Assembly (NCBI GenBank): GCA_017550965.1
Contig: JAFZNK010000148.1
Coordinates: 1 to 44,570, forward strand
DNA: 44,570 nt
Source: Thermoguttaceae bacterium
GTDB taxonomy: Bacteria > Planctomycetota > Planctomycetia > Pirellulales > Thermoguttaceae
Direction of reading: 5' to 3'
In this document: in pieces, positions 9,954-18,082 of the stretch
Position numbering within the stretch: position 1 is the first letter of the stretch
Layout of the letters: every line of letters starts with the position of its first letter
Notes under the pieces: generated by a model
The model's database searches: none
What the model saw: only the letters and a program-made list of their open reading frames with translations
Told to the model about the DNA's origin: nothing
Made by a program: the position numbers and the translations under genes

Positions 9954-10057
9954 AATAACGACGTTCTCCAACGCGCAAAACGTCGCTTCCATTATATCGG
10001 ATTCGTTGGACGATTTCAACGTTCCCGCGCAAAGACGATTTTTCCGGCGATTGTTTC

Positions 10058-10100
10058 TCTATTTCCCAAAAATGAGAATTTTTCATTTTTGGGAAATAGA
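10058..10100. repeat. 43-nt palindrome, 3' copy, containing the ATPase stop codon
   Basis: Two 18-bp perfect arms (TCTATTTCCCAAAAATGA and its complement; 10058-10075 and 10083-10100) are separated by 7 nt. The TGA of the ATPase gene is read from 10083-10085, inside the palindrome, so the last five residues and the stop are encoded by it. The 43-nt unit matches 11331-11373 at 39 of 43 positions. It may act as a hairpin terminator, a protein-binding site or an element end. Confidence 0.85.
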
Positions 10101-11297
10101 CGATTGCGATTCCATAAGCCAGTCGGCGACGTCGACGATTTTGACGCCCTCGTATTGATACGCGGGGCGCCGCGTCCTTGCGACAATTGTTTTCGGGTAC
10201 GCGTCCGGAATCGTTAGCAGAGGAGAGACTTCGCGCTGAAACGTTTTGTCGTCGGAGAGATTGTCCGATACTTGAAGATACAGCTTTTCGTCGCGCTTGA
10301 GCGCCACGAAGTCGATTTCTTTTTTATAAAGGACTCCGACGTAAACCTCATAACCCCGACGCATCAGTTCGATTGCGACGACGTTTTCGAGAACTCTGCC
10401 GTAATCCATGTTTTTCGTACCTAGTTTCGCGTAGCGGAACGAATGGTCGCTGAGGTAGTACTTCTCGGTCGACGCGAGGCGCTTTTTGCCCTTAATGTCG
10501 TAGCGGCGCGTCTTATAGAACGCAAATGCTTCGCATAAACGCCGTATATACAAGCCGACCGTCTTGTGGTTGATTTTGTCCCCATGACTGTTGAGGGCGT
10601 CGGCGATCGATCTTGCGGAGATAAGATTAGAGACGTTGTCCATCAGGAAATCGACAATTCTGTCCATGAGCGTCGAGTTGCGCGTTTTGTATTTTGTTTG
10701 TATGTCGCGAACGATCAGCGTGTTGAACACTTCGTCAATATAGTCGTATTTCGATTCCTGGTCTTTATAGACGTAAGAGCCCGCCATACCCCCTTCGAGG
10801 AGGTATCGGTCGAAGGCGGCGTATCGATCGGTCGCGCCAAAATACTGAACGTATTCCGCAAAAGAAAACGGATAGACTTTGATTTCAAAAGTCCTGCCCG
10901 TAAAAAGCGTCGCGAGATCGGAACTTAAGAGAAAAGCGTTAGATCCGGTGATATAGACGTCGTATTTCTCCGACGCGTGGAGCCAGTTGATCGCCTTTTC
11001 AAAGCCGTCGCACGTCTGTATTTCATCGATGAGGACGAAATTGTCGACGCCCTCTTTATACGCGGCGTCGACGTAGTCGTACAGCGCTTTGTATTCGGTC
11101 AAGGCGTCGTATTCGGGCAAGTTGAAATTAATACTGATTACGTTGGCGTTTGGGATATTGGCGGCGACATAGTTCTTAAACGCTTCGAGCAACTTGGATT
11201 TGCCGCTGCGTCGAACGCCCGTAATTACTTTGATATCGGGGGTTCCGACTACGTTGATCAACTTGTTAAGGTAAGTTTTTCGTTCTATTAGTTTCAT
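10083..11297 (-). CDS. AAA ATPase with C-terminal DUF4143 (AAA_14 family)
   Basis: P-loop ATPase of the AAA_14-DUF4143 family, which is common in accessory regions and has no settled function. Walker A GVRRSGKS is at 27-34, Walker B LIDE ends at residues 91-92, and the sensor-like YITGSNAFLLSSDL follows. The C-terminal half has the DUF4143 core and a PD-(D/E)XK-like strand pair (KKEIDFVAL...LYLQV) in which the usual E-x-K is not intact. I chose ATG 11297 because AAGGAG precedes it and the predicted transcription start lies near 11313, after the longer-frame starts (TTG 11348, ATG 11321). That gives 404 aa. The gene is bracketed by two near-identical 43-nt palindromes, with the 5' copy overlapping its promoter and the 3' copy containing its stop codon. 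It is inferred to be a self-contained, autoregulated accessory module. Confidence 0.88.
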   Translation of the reverse strand: MKLIERKTYLNKLINVVGTPDIKVITGVRRSGKSKLLEAFKNYVAANIPNANVISINFNLPEYDALTEYKALYDYVDAAYKEGVDNFVLIDEIQTCDGFEKAINWLHASEKYDVYITGSNAFLLSSDLATLFTGRTFEIKVYPFSFAEYVQYFGATDRYAAFDRYLLEGGMAGSYVYKDQESKYDYIDEVFNTLIVRDIQTKYKTRNSTLMDRIVDFLMDNVSNLISARSIADALNSHGDKINHKTVGLYIRRLCEAFAFYKTRRYDIKGKKRLASTEKYYLSDHSFRYAKLGTKNMDYGRVLENVVAIELMRRGYEVYVGVLYKKEIDFVALKRDEKLYLQVSDNLSDDKTFQREVSPLLTIPDAYPKTIVARTRRPAYQYEGVKIVDVADWLMESQSSISQK

Positions 11298-11319
11298 CGC
11301 CTTGCGCTCCTTTTCTTCC

Positions 11320-11348
11320 ATTATACATCCTCTATTTCCCAAAATCAA
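11320..11348 (-). promoter_or_regulatory. Sigma-70 promoter of the AAA/DUF4143 gene, overlapped by palindrome
   Basis: Minus strand: TTGATT (11343-11348), 17-nt spacer, TATAAT (11320-11325). Part of the -35 and most of the spacer lie in the 11331-11373 palindrome, so a protein bound there would be expected to block RNA polymerase. Confidence 0.75.
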
Positions 11349-11373
11349 GATTTTTTCATTTTTGGGAAATAGA
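11331..11373. repeat. 43-nt palindrome, 5' copy, over the ATPase promoter
   Basis: Perfect 14-bp outer arms (TCTATTTCCCAAAA at 11331-11344 and its complement at 11360-11373) with a 15-nt centre. It has the same length and nearly the same sequence as the copy at 10058-10100. The two copies lie 1273 nt apart in direct alignment. Confidence 0.85.
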
Positions 11374-11374
11374 A

Positions 11375-11429
11375 AACGAAAAAATAAAAAATCCGCCGTT
11401 CGAAGGATCGCTCCCGCGAACGACGGATT
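11375..11429 (-). terminator. Rho-independent terminator of trpB
   Basis: On the minus strand a 13-bp stem with one mismatch (11390-11402 with 11417-11429) encloses a 14-nt loop and is followed by a T-rich run (TTTTTTATTTTTT). It lies about 30 nt after the trpB stop. Confidence 0.8.
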
Positions 11430-11458
11430 CCTGACTTAAAACGCGGCGTTATGGAGAA

Positions 11459-12679
11459 TTATCTGATCCCGTATTTCTCGATGACATAGTCCATGTCTTT
11501 GTCGCCCCTGCCGGAGAGGTTGATTAGAATAGAGCCTTTGCCCATCGATTTGGCGAGTTTCATACCGTAAGCGACGGCGTGGGAACTCTCGATGGCGGGA
11601 ATGATTCCTTCCATTCGGGACAGTTCAAAGAACGCGTCGATTGTTTCCTCGTCGTTGACGACGTCGTACTTAACTCTGCCAAGATCGTGAAGGAACGCGT
11701 GTTCCGGCCCGGAGGACGGATAGTCCAGACCGCTCGCCACGGAATAGACGGGGGCGGGCTCGCCGTTTTCGTCTTTGAGCATAATGCTGTTGAAGCCGTG
11801 CATCACGCCTTCTTCGCCGTAGGTCAGGCTCGCGGCGTGATCGCCGAGTTTGGGACCTCTGCCGAGCGGCTCGACGCCGTAGATATCGACGGGGTCGTTG
11901 AGGAACCCGGAGAACAGGCCCATCGCGTTGGAACCGCCGCCGACGCACGCGACCACGGCGTCCGGAAGTTCGCCGGTCATTTCGATAAATTGCTCTCTCG
12001 CTTCAATACCGACGACGCTTTGGAAATCGCGAACCATCATTGGGAACGGATGCGGCCCGACGACCGAGCCGATGCAGTAGATCGCGTCTTTGTATTCTTT
12101 GCAATACGCGGTGAACGCCGCGTCGACCGCTTCTTTTAAGGTCTGCAGCCCGTCGGTAACTTCAACGACTCTCGTGCCGAGGATTTTCATGCGCGCGACG
12201 TTCGGCGCCTGCTTTTTGACGTCGACGGCGCCCATGTAGACGTCGCATTCCAGCCCGAAATACGCCGCGGCGGTGGCGAGCGCGACGCCATGTTGGCCCG
12301 CGCCGGTTTCCGCGATGACCTTTTTCTTGCCCATGTACTTGGCAAGGAGAACTTCGCCCATGCAGTGATTGAGTTTATGCGCGCCAGTATGGTTCAGGTC
12401 TTCGCGCTTGGCGTAAAGTTGAACGCCGTCCCCGATTTTGTCGGAAAGTCGAGCCAGGTGGGAAATCGGGGTCGGTCTGCCCTGGAACTCCTTTCGGATT
12501 CGACGCAATTCCGCAATGAACTTACGGGATTTGCAGATCGTTTGATACGCTTCGGTGATCTCGTCCATCGCGGCCTGAAGCTCGGGAGGAATATAGGAGC
12601 CGCCGTATTTGCCGAAATAGCCTTTGGAGTCGGGATAGTTTTTGAAGTAAGTGTCGAAATTGATGTCGTTAAAGAGCAT
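11459..12679 (-). CDS. trpB: Tryptophan synthase beta chain
   Basis: PLP enzyme that condenses indole with L-serine to give tryptophan, normally in an alpha2-beta2 complex with TrpA. From ATG 12679 it is 406 aa, the normal size. The ORF could extend to 12739, but those 20 residues are not family-like. Key motifs are the HTGAHKLN block with PLP-binding Lys102, ETGAGQHG, the phosphate-binding GGGSNAMG, and the terminal [11 protein letters not shown]. It is a TrpB1-type protein. No trpA or other trp gene is adjacent: an RpiB-family gene lies upstream and the palindrome-bracketed ATPase downstream. The trp genes are probably dispersed in this genome, as in other planctomycetes. Confidence 0.95.
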   Translation of the reverse strand: MLFNDINFDTYFKNYPDSKGYFGKYGGSYIPPELQAAMDEITEAYQTICKSRKFIAELRRIRKEFQGRPTPISHLARLSDKIGDGVQLYAKREDLNHTGAHKLNHCMGEVLLAKYMGKKKVIAETGAGQHGVALATAAAYFGLECDVYMGAVDVKKQAPNVARMKILGTRVVEVTDGLQTLKEAVDAAFTAYCKEYKDAIYCIGSVVGPHPFPMMVRDFQSVVGIEAREQFIEMTGELPDAVVACVGGGSNAMGLFSGFLNDPVDIYGVEPLGRGPKLGDHAASLTYGEEGVMHGFNSIMLKDENGEPAPVYSVASGLDYPSSGPEHAFLHDLGRVKYDVVNDEETIDAFFELSRMEGIIPAIESSHAVAYGMKLAKSMGKGSILINLSGRGDKDMDYVIEKYGIR

Positions 12680-12739
12680 GTTTGTTTTTTCTGCCGAAAA
12701 GAGTAGATTGGGAGGGAATAACGACGCGTGAACGCGCAC

Positions 12740-12894
12740 GCCCGAGCCGCTCGCCGGAGCGAGCGGACGGATTAATTAAGGCGCCGCGACGTCGGTCGAG
12801 GCGGATATTGCGTTTTGAAGTCGCCGCGCGCTCCCCGACCGTCGCCTGAGGCGACGGCTCGAAGATTGCGTCCGGGCGTCGCCGGTTACGACGC
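12740..12894. repeat. Two REP-like GC hairpins between trpB and the RpiB-family gene
   Basis: One hairpin at 12747-12766 has 8-bp arms CCGCTCGC/GCGAGCGG with a 4-nt loop. A second at 12839-12857 is CCGTCGCCTGAGGCGACGG. Similar compact hairpins lie at 2790-2809, 18083-18100 and 32661-32698. Confidence 0.6.
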
Positions 12895-13353
12895 TCACGG
12901 ATTGATTTTCGCGACTTTCTTGGCGGCTTCTTCAAGGAATTCCTTGAGGTCTTCGAGGCCGTCGCCAAGTTTTGTGTTCAGGAAGACGTCGACCGCTTCG
13001 CAGGCCATCCAGTCGCCCCAGATCATCGCGCCCATGCACAGAACGTTGGAGTCGTTGATCGCGCGGCACATCTTGGCGGCGAAAACGGATTCCACGACCG
13101 CGGCGCGAACGCCTTCGAAACGGTTGGCGATTTGGTTCATGCCCATGCCGGTTCCGCAAAGGAGAATACCGCGTTCGGCTTCACCGCGCTGGAGCGCTTC
13201 GCACGCTTTGACGCAGCTGTCGAAATAGGGGATTTCGGTGTTTTCTTCGGAAGCGCCGTAGTCGACGACTTCATAGCCCTTGCTCTTAAGATGTTCGACG
13301 ATCGCTTTACGAAGACTCAGCGCGAACGGGTCGGCGGCAAATACGATTTTCAT
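12895..13353 (-). CDS. RpiB/LacA/LacB family sugar-phosphate isomerase
   Basis: The 152-aa protein has the RpiB fold signature: the N-terminal KIVFAAD strand, RGILLCGTGMGMNQIANR (the anion-hole CGTG block), GVRAAVVESVFAAKMCRAINDSNVLCMG, and a C-terminal helix. Classical RpiB interconverts ribose-5-P and ribulose-5-P using a Cys in CGTG and an N-terminal D-H pair. Here the N-terminal segment reads ADPFA, where RpiB usually has SDHAG, so the usual substrate-binding His is absent. The substrate could be another pentose- or tetrose-phosphate, as in the EryI/DerI/LerI relatives. A strong AGGAG precedes the ATG. Confidence 0.82.
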   Translation of the reverse strand: MKIVFAADPFALSLRKAIVEHLKSKGYEVVDYGASEENTEIPYFDSCVKACEALQRGEAERGILLCGTGMGMNQIANRFEGVRAAVVESVFAAKMCRAINDSNVLCMGAMIWGDWMACEAVDVFLNTKLGDGLEDLKEFLEEAAKKVAKINP

Positions 13354-13683
13354 AGCTAACTCCTAAAAAAATGGGCGTCCGGGAACTTTTTACCCCGACG
13401 CCGAAATCAAGTTTCCATTGTTCGGCGACTTTTCGCGAATCTACCGTCCGGCGACGTCGCTGGTATCCGTCGACATATTCTAGCGGAATTTTTTCCGTTT
13501 GCAAATTATTTTTTTGGAAATTGTCCGACAGCCGCGACGATTCCCCGATTAGCGCTTCCATTGGCCCCTTGCGGCGCCCAAACGCAAGAATAACCGGAAC
13601 CGCAGGCCGCGCGGTTGTATGAAAACTAAAGAGTCGCTACGCGGCTATCGTTCGCTTCGTCTTATATTGAAGGTTTCGTTATG
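13354..13683. other. Intergenic region upstream of the RpiB-family gene
   Basis: No gene is supported. It should contain the promoter of the RpiB-family gene on the minus strand, but I could not identify a convincing -35/-10 pair. Confidence 0.4.
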
Positions 13684-13737
13684 AAATTAAAGCGGCGGCG
13701 AAGGGCGTTTTTTGTCCGAAAACCGCCGCTTTAATTT
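13684..13737. repeat. 54-nt GCGGCGG palindrome, copy A, downstream of the DUF234 ATPase
   Basis: Perfect 15-bp arms AAATTAAAGCGGCGG (13684-13698) and the complement (13723-13737) flank a 24-nt centre, followed by a T-run. It lies 124 nt beyond the ATPase stop codon and matches copies B and C on the other side of the gene. Confidence 0.85.
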
Positions 13738-13740
13738 TTT

Positions 13741-13861
13741 GAGTCGCGCGTTCCGGCGTCGGACAGCGACCAACGGGAGCGGTTGTTTACGTCCGCGCGG
13801 TAGCGCGAACCGTCCTGTCGCGACGTCGCGACCGCGAACCGGGAGTCCGCCGTCGGACCGT
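13741..13861 (+). repeat. Dispersed GACCAACGGGAG repeat next to palindrome copy A
   Basis: GAGTCGCGCGTT follows copy A. The core GCGACCAACGGGAGCGG (13766-13782) comes next, then a CCGCGCGGTAGCGCG hairpin. The same order (palindrome, GAGTCGCGCGTT, core, CCGCGCGG) recurs at 15476-15590, so the DUF234 ATPase is flanked by direct copies of a composite repeat. Confidence 0.75.
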
Positions 13862-15295
13862 TTATTTGAACAAGTCTTCCAGCGTAACGACGTTGGTAAA
13901 GACGCCGCCGTACTCGTTCTTTTTGAGTCCGTACGTGGTGATCAGCGTGTTTCGCGCCGCCGTTTTGGGCGAAATTTCCTTTGACAGGATTTCCTGACGT
14001 CGCAAAAGCGTTTTGTAGTAGTTTTTGTCGACGGTAAAATCTCCTCCGTAGAACTTCATTTCGCACATATTGACCACGTTGTCGTTTCGAAAGATCAAAA
14101 GATCGATTTGCGTTCCTTCTTCCTCGTCGTCGCCGCGTTTGATCCACGCGGAACTTGACGAGACGACTCCCGATATGCCCAACGCCGCTTTTATTTGGTC
14201 GATATGATTGAAGCACACGTTTTCAAACGCATGTCCTCGCCATGTCGTTACCAACGGGGCGGTCGCGTTCTGACTCCAAAACTGTTTGTTTCCGCGTTGT
14301 TCGCCGTTCAGAAAATGGAGATAGAACAGGCAGAACGGATCGATAAGTTTATAGCGTTCGTCTTTTTTACCGGTTCCAAAAGGCGCGTATTTGACAATGA
14401 AATCCCCGGCGATCAGCGCGTTCAAATTGCGCGACAGACGCCCGCCGTCGGTTATTCTGAGTTTCTCGCAAATTTCCCGTCTGGAAAATCCGGAGTTTCG
14501 CGTCGAAAGCAGTTTTACAATCGATTTTGCGGCTTCCGGATTAACGAAGATCGAGTCAAATAGTCTGTCGAACTCCGCGCTCAATTTTGCGTTCCTGGCG
14601 AAGAAGAGTTTGTCGACGTTTTGAGCCATGCTCAGTTCTGGATCGACATAGCCGAGATAATACGGTATTCCGCCAAGGATCATATAACTTTGGGCTATGT
14701 CGTATCTCGACAAGACGACGTTGTTTTCCCGATAGAACGTCTCGCAATCGCGCAACGTAAACGGGGACAATTTGATCTCGCAGGTTACGCGATTGTACAA
14801 TCCTCCGTGATTGTTAATCAACTTGTCCAGAATCCAGGAATTTGCGCTTCCGCAGACGACGACCATAAGGTTTTTTCTACGGCAGGCCCAGTTGTTCCAG
14901 AAACCCTCAAACGCTTGAATAAACCCCGATCTTGGCGTGTCAAACCAGGGCAGTTCGTCCAGAAACACGACCTGTTTTTTTCCGTCGTCGATTTTTTGGA
15001 GGAACTGTTCCAACAAAAGAAACGCGTCGAGCCAATTGGTCGGTTTCGCAGTTTTTTCCATGCCGTGAAGCGTCAGCGAATTATAAAAATGATCCAATTG
15101 CGCTTGGAGCATGCCGTTGGCGTTTTGATCGACCGGCGAAAGGGCGGCGTGCCTGAACGTAATTCTGTCGGCGAACGTTTCGTCGACCAGAAAAGTCTTG
15201 CCCACGCGCCGTCTGCCGTAGATCGCGACGAGTTCCGCTCTGTTTCTTTCGTATAGCCTGTTTAATTCTTTGACTTCTTGTTCTCTTCCGATCAT
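13862..15295 (-). CDS. Arch_ATPase-type P-loop ATPase with C-terminal DUF234 nuclease-like domain
   Basis: The 477-aa protein belongs to the archaeal-type ATPase group (Arch_ATPase with DUF234). Walker A GRRRVGKT is at 27-34. Walker B VVFLDELPW follows near residue 110, then CGSANSW and a winged-helix-like middle (SRREICEKLRITDGGRLSRNLNAL). The C-terminal domain has a PD-(D/E)XK pattern (GTQIDLLIFRNDNVVNMCEMKFY) with an apparently intact D...E-x-K. The ATG follows GAGG. These proteins are usually accessory genes of unknown role; DNA binding and cleavage are plausible. Three copies of a 54-nt palindrome family lie just upstream (one truncated) and one lies downstream, and its promoter is interleaved with two of them. 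Confidence 0.88.
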   Translation of the reverse strand: MIGREQEVKELNRLYERNRAELVAIYGRRRVGKTFLVDETFADRITFRHAALSPVDQNANGMLQAQLDHFYNSLTLHGMEKTAKPTNWLDAFLLLEQFLQKIDDGKKQVVFLDELPWFDTPRSGFIQAFEGFWNNWACRRKNLMVVVCGSANSWILDKLINNHGGLYNRVTCEIKLSPFTLRDCETFYRENNVVLSRYDIAQSYMILGGIPYYLGYVDPELSMAQNVDKLFFARNAKLSAEFDRLFDSIFVNPEAAKSIVKLLSTRNSGFSRREICEKLRITDGGRLSRNLNALIAGDFIVKYAPFGTGKKDERYKLIDPFCLFYLHFLNGEQRGNKQFWSQNATAPLVTTWRGHAFENVCFNHIDQIKAALGISGVVSSSSAWIKRGDDEEEGTQIDLLIFRNDNVVNMCEMKFYGGDFTVDKNYYKTLLRRQEILSKEISPKTAARNTLITTYGLKKNEYGGVFTNVVTLEDLFK

Positions 15296-15313
15296 CGGTT
15301 GATCCTCGTTTGA

Positions 15314-15367
15314 AAATTAAAGCGGCGGTCAAGCGTGTTTTTTGTCCCAAAACCGCCGCTTTAACAT
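15314..15367. repeat. 54-nt GCGGCGG palindrome, copy B
   Basis: Arms TTAAAGCGGCGG (15317-15328) and complement (15353-15364) are 12 bp and perfect. It begins 19 nt before the ATPase start codon on the minus strand, so it would be transcribed as a hairpin in the leader. Confidence 0.85.
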
Positions 15368-15394
15368 TGTGCCAGAAATTAAAGCGGCGGTCAA
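15366..15394 (-). promoter_or_regulatory. Candidate promoter of the DUF234 ATPase between palindromes B and C
   Basis: Minus strand: TTGACC (15389-15394), a 17-nt spacer made mostly of one arm of palindrome C, then CACAAT (15366-15371). The -10 is imperfect. The arrangement matches the operator-over-promoter layout at 11320-11373. Confidence 0.55.
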
Positions 15395-15429
15395 GCGCCT
15401 TTTTTGCCTGAAAACCGCCGCTTTAATTT
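15376..15429. repeat. 54-nt GCGGCGG palindrome, copy C
   Basis: Perfect 15-bp arms AAATTAAAGCGGCGG (15376-15390) and complement (15415-15429) with a 24-nt centre, identical in arms to copy A. It overlaps the -35 and spacer of the candidate promoter. Confidence 0.85.
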
Positions 15430-15475
15430 TTAGAGTCGCGCGTTTCGGCGACGCGCCGTTGAGGAAAATCGGTTT

Positions 15476-15590
15476 TAAGCGGCGGTGAAAGGCGTTTTTT
15501 ACCTCTAAACCGCCGCTTTAATTTTAGAGTCGCGCGTTGCGGCGTTGGACAGCGACCAACGGGAGCGGTTGTTTGTCTCCGCGCGGGGGA
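15476..15590 (+). repeat. Composite repeat: degenerate palindrome copy D plus GACCAACGGGAG module
   Basis: Arms AAGCGGCGG (15477-15485) and complement (15510-15518), one A shorter than the other copies, are followed by AGAGTCGCGCGTT. The core GCGACCAACGGGAGCGG lies at 15552-15568, then CCGCGCGG. The order is the same as at 13684-13800, which makes the two composites direct repeats around the ATPase gene. Confidence 0.75.
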
Positions 15591-15745
15591 TTCTTTTAAA
15601 AAAGCTCAACAAGCTGGAGGGAATTAACCGATAATAACGAGAGCGCGGAGAGTCCGCTAAGGATTAGCGAACGATCCGGCGCGGAACTACGCCGCTGAAA
15701 CGGCTCGGTCGGGGAGCGCGATTTGCGCTCGTCGACGTCAACGGA
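15591..15745. other. Leader region of the thioredoxin-fold gene
   Basis: GC-rich sequence without a supported gene. Several short complementary segments could fold, but no known riboswitch or ncRNA consensus is recognisable by eye. Confidence 0.3.
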
Positions 15746-16288
15746 ATGAAGAGTGTTTCAATGCTTAGAAAATTAGCGTTTTGTGGATTGAGCGTCGCGA
15801 CGATCGTCGCGTTCGTGTGCTTCGCGCAAAAAAACGAGTCGAAATATCTCAGCGCGTCTCTGCGCGCGGACGTCGCCGCGGAAACCGATCTTGCTCAGGA
15901 AAACGTCGTCTTTTTGACCGACTACGAGCTCGCCGTCGGCAAAGCGGAAAAAGAAAATAAGCCCGCGCTGTTATTCTTTATGTCGAAGACGTGCAAACAC
16001 AGCGTCAATATGTTAAAGGGCGCGTTCGCGAGCTCGAGAGTCGAAAAATTAGCCAAACAGTTCGTGTGCGTGCAAATCGACATGAACGATCCGAAAAACG
16101 ACGATATTTGCGACGAATTTGACGTCGTCGCCTCGCCGACCGTTCAATTTGTGTCCGCCAGCGGCGTTCCGCTTCAGCGCGTCGCCGCCGAACAAACCGG
16201 CGAGCAATTGGCGACTCAAATGCAGGCGGCGCTCACCTCCGTCGCGTGGCATGCGTCCCGCGCCGAAGAAAGAGGTTTGCTTCGATAA
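15746..16288 (+). CDS. Secreted or membrane-anchored thioredoxin-fold protein with CxxS site
   Basis: The 180-aa protein has an N-terminal hydrophobic export segment (LAFCGLSVATIVAFVCFA). A thioredoxin-like domain follows: NVVFLTDYELAVGKAEKENKPALLFFMSKTCKHS, then FVCVQIDMNDPKNDDICDEFDVVASPTVQFV with the cis-Pro in ASPT. The active site reads C-K-H-S instead of CxxC. That suggests a monothiol or isomerase-like role, or a non-redox scaffold, outside the cytoplasm. The start may be ATG 15746 or ATG 15761 (MLRKLAFCG), 5 codons later. It is monocistronic and ends at a strong bidirectional terminator. Confidence 0.75.
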   Translation: MKSVSMLRKLAFCGLSVATIVAFVCFAQKNESKYLSASLRADVAAETDLAQENVVFLTDYELAVGKAEKENKPALLFFMSKTCKHSVNMLKGAFASSRVEKLAKQFVCVQIDMNDPKNDDICDEFDVVASPTVQFVSASGVPLQRVAAEQTGEQLATQMQAALTSVAWHASRAEERGLLR

Positions 16289-16310
16289 AGGCGCGCCTCA
16301 AAACGCCGAC

Positions 16311-16356
16311 AAAAAACCGCAAGACGCCGGGAGCGCCTTGCGGTTTAACTTTTTCT
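16311..16356. terminator. Bidirectional rho-independent terminator
   Basis: A 14-bp stem with one mismatch (AAACCGCAAGACGC at 16314-16327; complement at 16333-16346) and a 5-nt loop. T-rich runs follow on the plus strand (ACTTTTTCTT) and on the minus strand (TTTTTTGTC). It separates the converging thioredoxin-fold and response-regulator genes. Confidence 0.85.
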
Positions 16357-16371
16357 TGGCTGGAAACGACG

Positions 16372-16758
16372 TCAGTTTTCCAAAACGCGGTCGATCGTTC
16401 GGAGCAGTTCGTCCATCGGGAACGGCTTGCGAAGATACGCGTCGACGCCGAGCGCTTCGGCGTATTCCTTGTGCCTGTTTCCTTCGTTGGCGGTGATCAT
16501 AATGATTCGCGTCGGGAAGTCGTCGACCTGTCGAAGCGTTTCCAAAACGAGAAATCCGCTTCTCTTGGGCATCATCATATCGAGGATCATAACGTCCGGG
16601 CGCCGTCTTTCGGCGAGCGCGAGCCCGGCGGAGCCGTCTGAGGCGGTCTCGACGTCGTACCCAAACGTTTCGAGCGCGATTCGCGTCGATTCGACGATTT
16701 CGGGGTCGTCGTCCACAATTAAGACGCGTTTGCGTCTTTCGTAATAGTTAGGTTCCAT
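16372..16758 (-). CDS. Single-domain response regulator (CheY-like receiver)
   Basis: A stand-alone receiver domain of 128 aa from ATG 16758; a longer frame to 16806 adds residues unlike the family. It has the acidic pocket VDDD at 15-18, phospho-acceptor Asp60 in MILDMMMPKRSG, the ITAN Thr near 88 and the KPF Lys near 110. There is no output domain, so it probably works by protein-protein contact or within a phosphorelay. No sensor kinase gene is adjacent, so the partner is unknown. Confidence 0.9.
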   Translation of the reverse strand: MEPNYYERRKRVLIVDDDPEIVESTRIALETFGYDVETASDGSAGLALAERRRPDVMILDMMMPKRSGFLVLETLRQVDDFPTRIIMITANEGNRHKEYAEALGVDAYLRKPFPMDELLRTIDRVLEN

Positions 16759-16812
16759 AGCATATCCGTAAGTCGGACGCCGCGTTCGAGCCGCGGCGTC
16801 CCGCAACGTTGT

Positions 16813-17994
16813 TTAACGACCGCGCTCGGGCAATTTCTTAAATTCGCCGGGCTTGCCGCGCAGGATCTTCGCTTCAATGATCTTGTCGGGCGCTTCTTCC
16901 GATTCCTGTTCCGGGTCGATTCGATTAATGTCCGAAAGAACGTCCATTCCTTCGACGACGCGGCCGAACACGGTGTGTTTGCCGTTGAGGAAGAACGTCG
17001 GCACGAACGTGATGAAGAACTGCGAGCCGCCCGTGTTGCGTCCGGCGTGCGCCATGCTCAACGAGCCGCGGAAGTGATCGCGCGCGTTGTCCTGATAGCA
17101 TTCGCACGGAATGCAGTAACCGGGGCCGCCCGCGCCGGTTCCCGTCGGGTCGCCGCCCTGCGCCATGAAGAAGGGCAGGACGCGATGGAACGGAACGTCG
17201 GTGTAGAACTGCTTGTCGACGAGCGACAGGAAGTTGTTCACGGCGTTGGGCGCTTCGTTAATGAACAGTTCGAGAACGATATCCCCCTTGCTCGTCTTCA
17301 GGAGGACGCGCGGGAGTTCTTCGCCCGCTTCCTTTTCGCGAATCTTCTGTTCTTTGGCCCAGACGTCTTTATACATGGGAAGAACGCGTTCCAGATAATT
17401 CCGGACCTGCATTTTTTCCTGCGGGTCGATTTTGGTCAGGACGTTCTTGTCCTCGGCGACGTCGCGCCATTTCTCGGCGTCTTCGAGGTTCATCGTGCAG
17501 AACGCGGCGAACGCGGCGTAGGCGTAAATTGTGTCGGAGTCCGGAGGAAGAGGATAGTCCAAAACGCATTTGGCGACTTCGTAGCCGAGTTCGTAGTTCT
17601 CGCGCAGTCCGACGGACCACGGAACCATCGCGCACAGAAACGCGCGAAGTTCGTCGTTTTGGCCCTCGACGGAACGGTACGCTTTAATCGCCGTCGGAAC
17701 GAGTTCTTTTTGTTGAACGGCGGTCGCTTCGACGAGCGGATCGAATTGCGCGATGATCTTATCGCGTTCTTCGGGCGTCGCCGTCTGATAGTCGGCTTTG
17801 AGCTGACGGAGTTTCTTCAGGTTGTCCCGGTAAGAGGCGAATTGTTTGGCAAAGACGTCGTATTCGGGCGTGTCCGAACGCGTTTGAGCGGCGGGCGCCG
17901 GATCGGACGCGGCGGGCGCGTCCTGCGCGGACGCGAAGCCGGTTCCTAAAACTAAAGCCGCGCAAATCGCGGCGGTTGCGAGCAATTTCTTCAT
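16813..17994 (-). CDS. Exported cyclophilin-type peptidyl-prolyl cis-trans isomerase
   Basis: From ATG 17994 the product is 393 aa with a classic signal peptide ([23 protein letters not shown]). A roughly 200-aa helical N-terminal region comes first, then a cyclophilin domain from about residue 228. It shows the family signatures [19 protein letters not shown] (catalytic Arg), [18 protein letters not shown] and [14 protein letters not shown]. It would catalyse proline isomerisation of exported proteins. The ORF can extend to 18039, but the signal peptide supports the later start. A good promoter lies at 18177-18205, leaving a leader of about 175 nt. Confidence 0.92.
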   Translation of the reverse strand: MKKLLATAAICAALVLGTGFASAQDAPAASDPAPAAQTRSDTPEYDVFAKQFASYRDNLKKLRQLKADYQTATPEERDKIIAQFDPLVEATAVQQKELVPTAIKAYRSVEGQNDELRAFLCAMVPWSVGLRENYELGYEVAKCVLDYPLPPDSDTIYAYAAFAAFCTMNLEDAEKWRDVAEDKNVLTKIDPQEKMQVRNYLERVLPMYKDVWAKEQKIREKEAGEELPRVLLKTSKGDIVLELFINEAPNAVNNFLSLVDKQFYTDVPFHRVLPFFMAQGGDPTGTGAGGPGYCIPCECYQDNARDHFRGSLSMAHAGRNTGGSQFFITFVPTFFLNGKHTVFGRVVEGMDVLSDINRIDPEQESEEAPDKIIEAKILRGKPGEFKKLPERGR

Positions 17995-18082
17995 TGTGGA
18001 TTCCAATATGGGTCGATAGGCGGAACAATTGATTTTCAAAACGGACGATCTGGCGTCGAAACGCTTGTCGTCGCGACGCCGC

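Noticed and set aside
11297..11348. Longer start (TTG 11348 or ATG 11321) for the AAA/DUF4143 gene
   Set aside because: Both would begin inside the predicted promoter; AAGGAG before ATG 11297 and the family N-terminus support the later start.
12679..12739. Longer start for trpB
   Set aside because: The extra 20 residues are not found in TrpB and run into a repeat hairpin; MLFNDINF gives the expected length.
15314..15530. Possible small CRISPR array (repeated 54-nt units)
   Set aside because: Each unit is itself a palindrome with a conserved centre. Units are separated by 8 and about 46 nt, the flanks differ in kind, and no cas genes occur.
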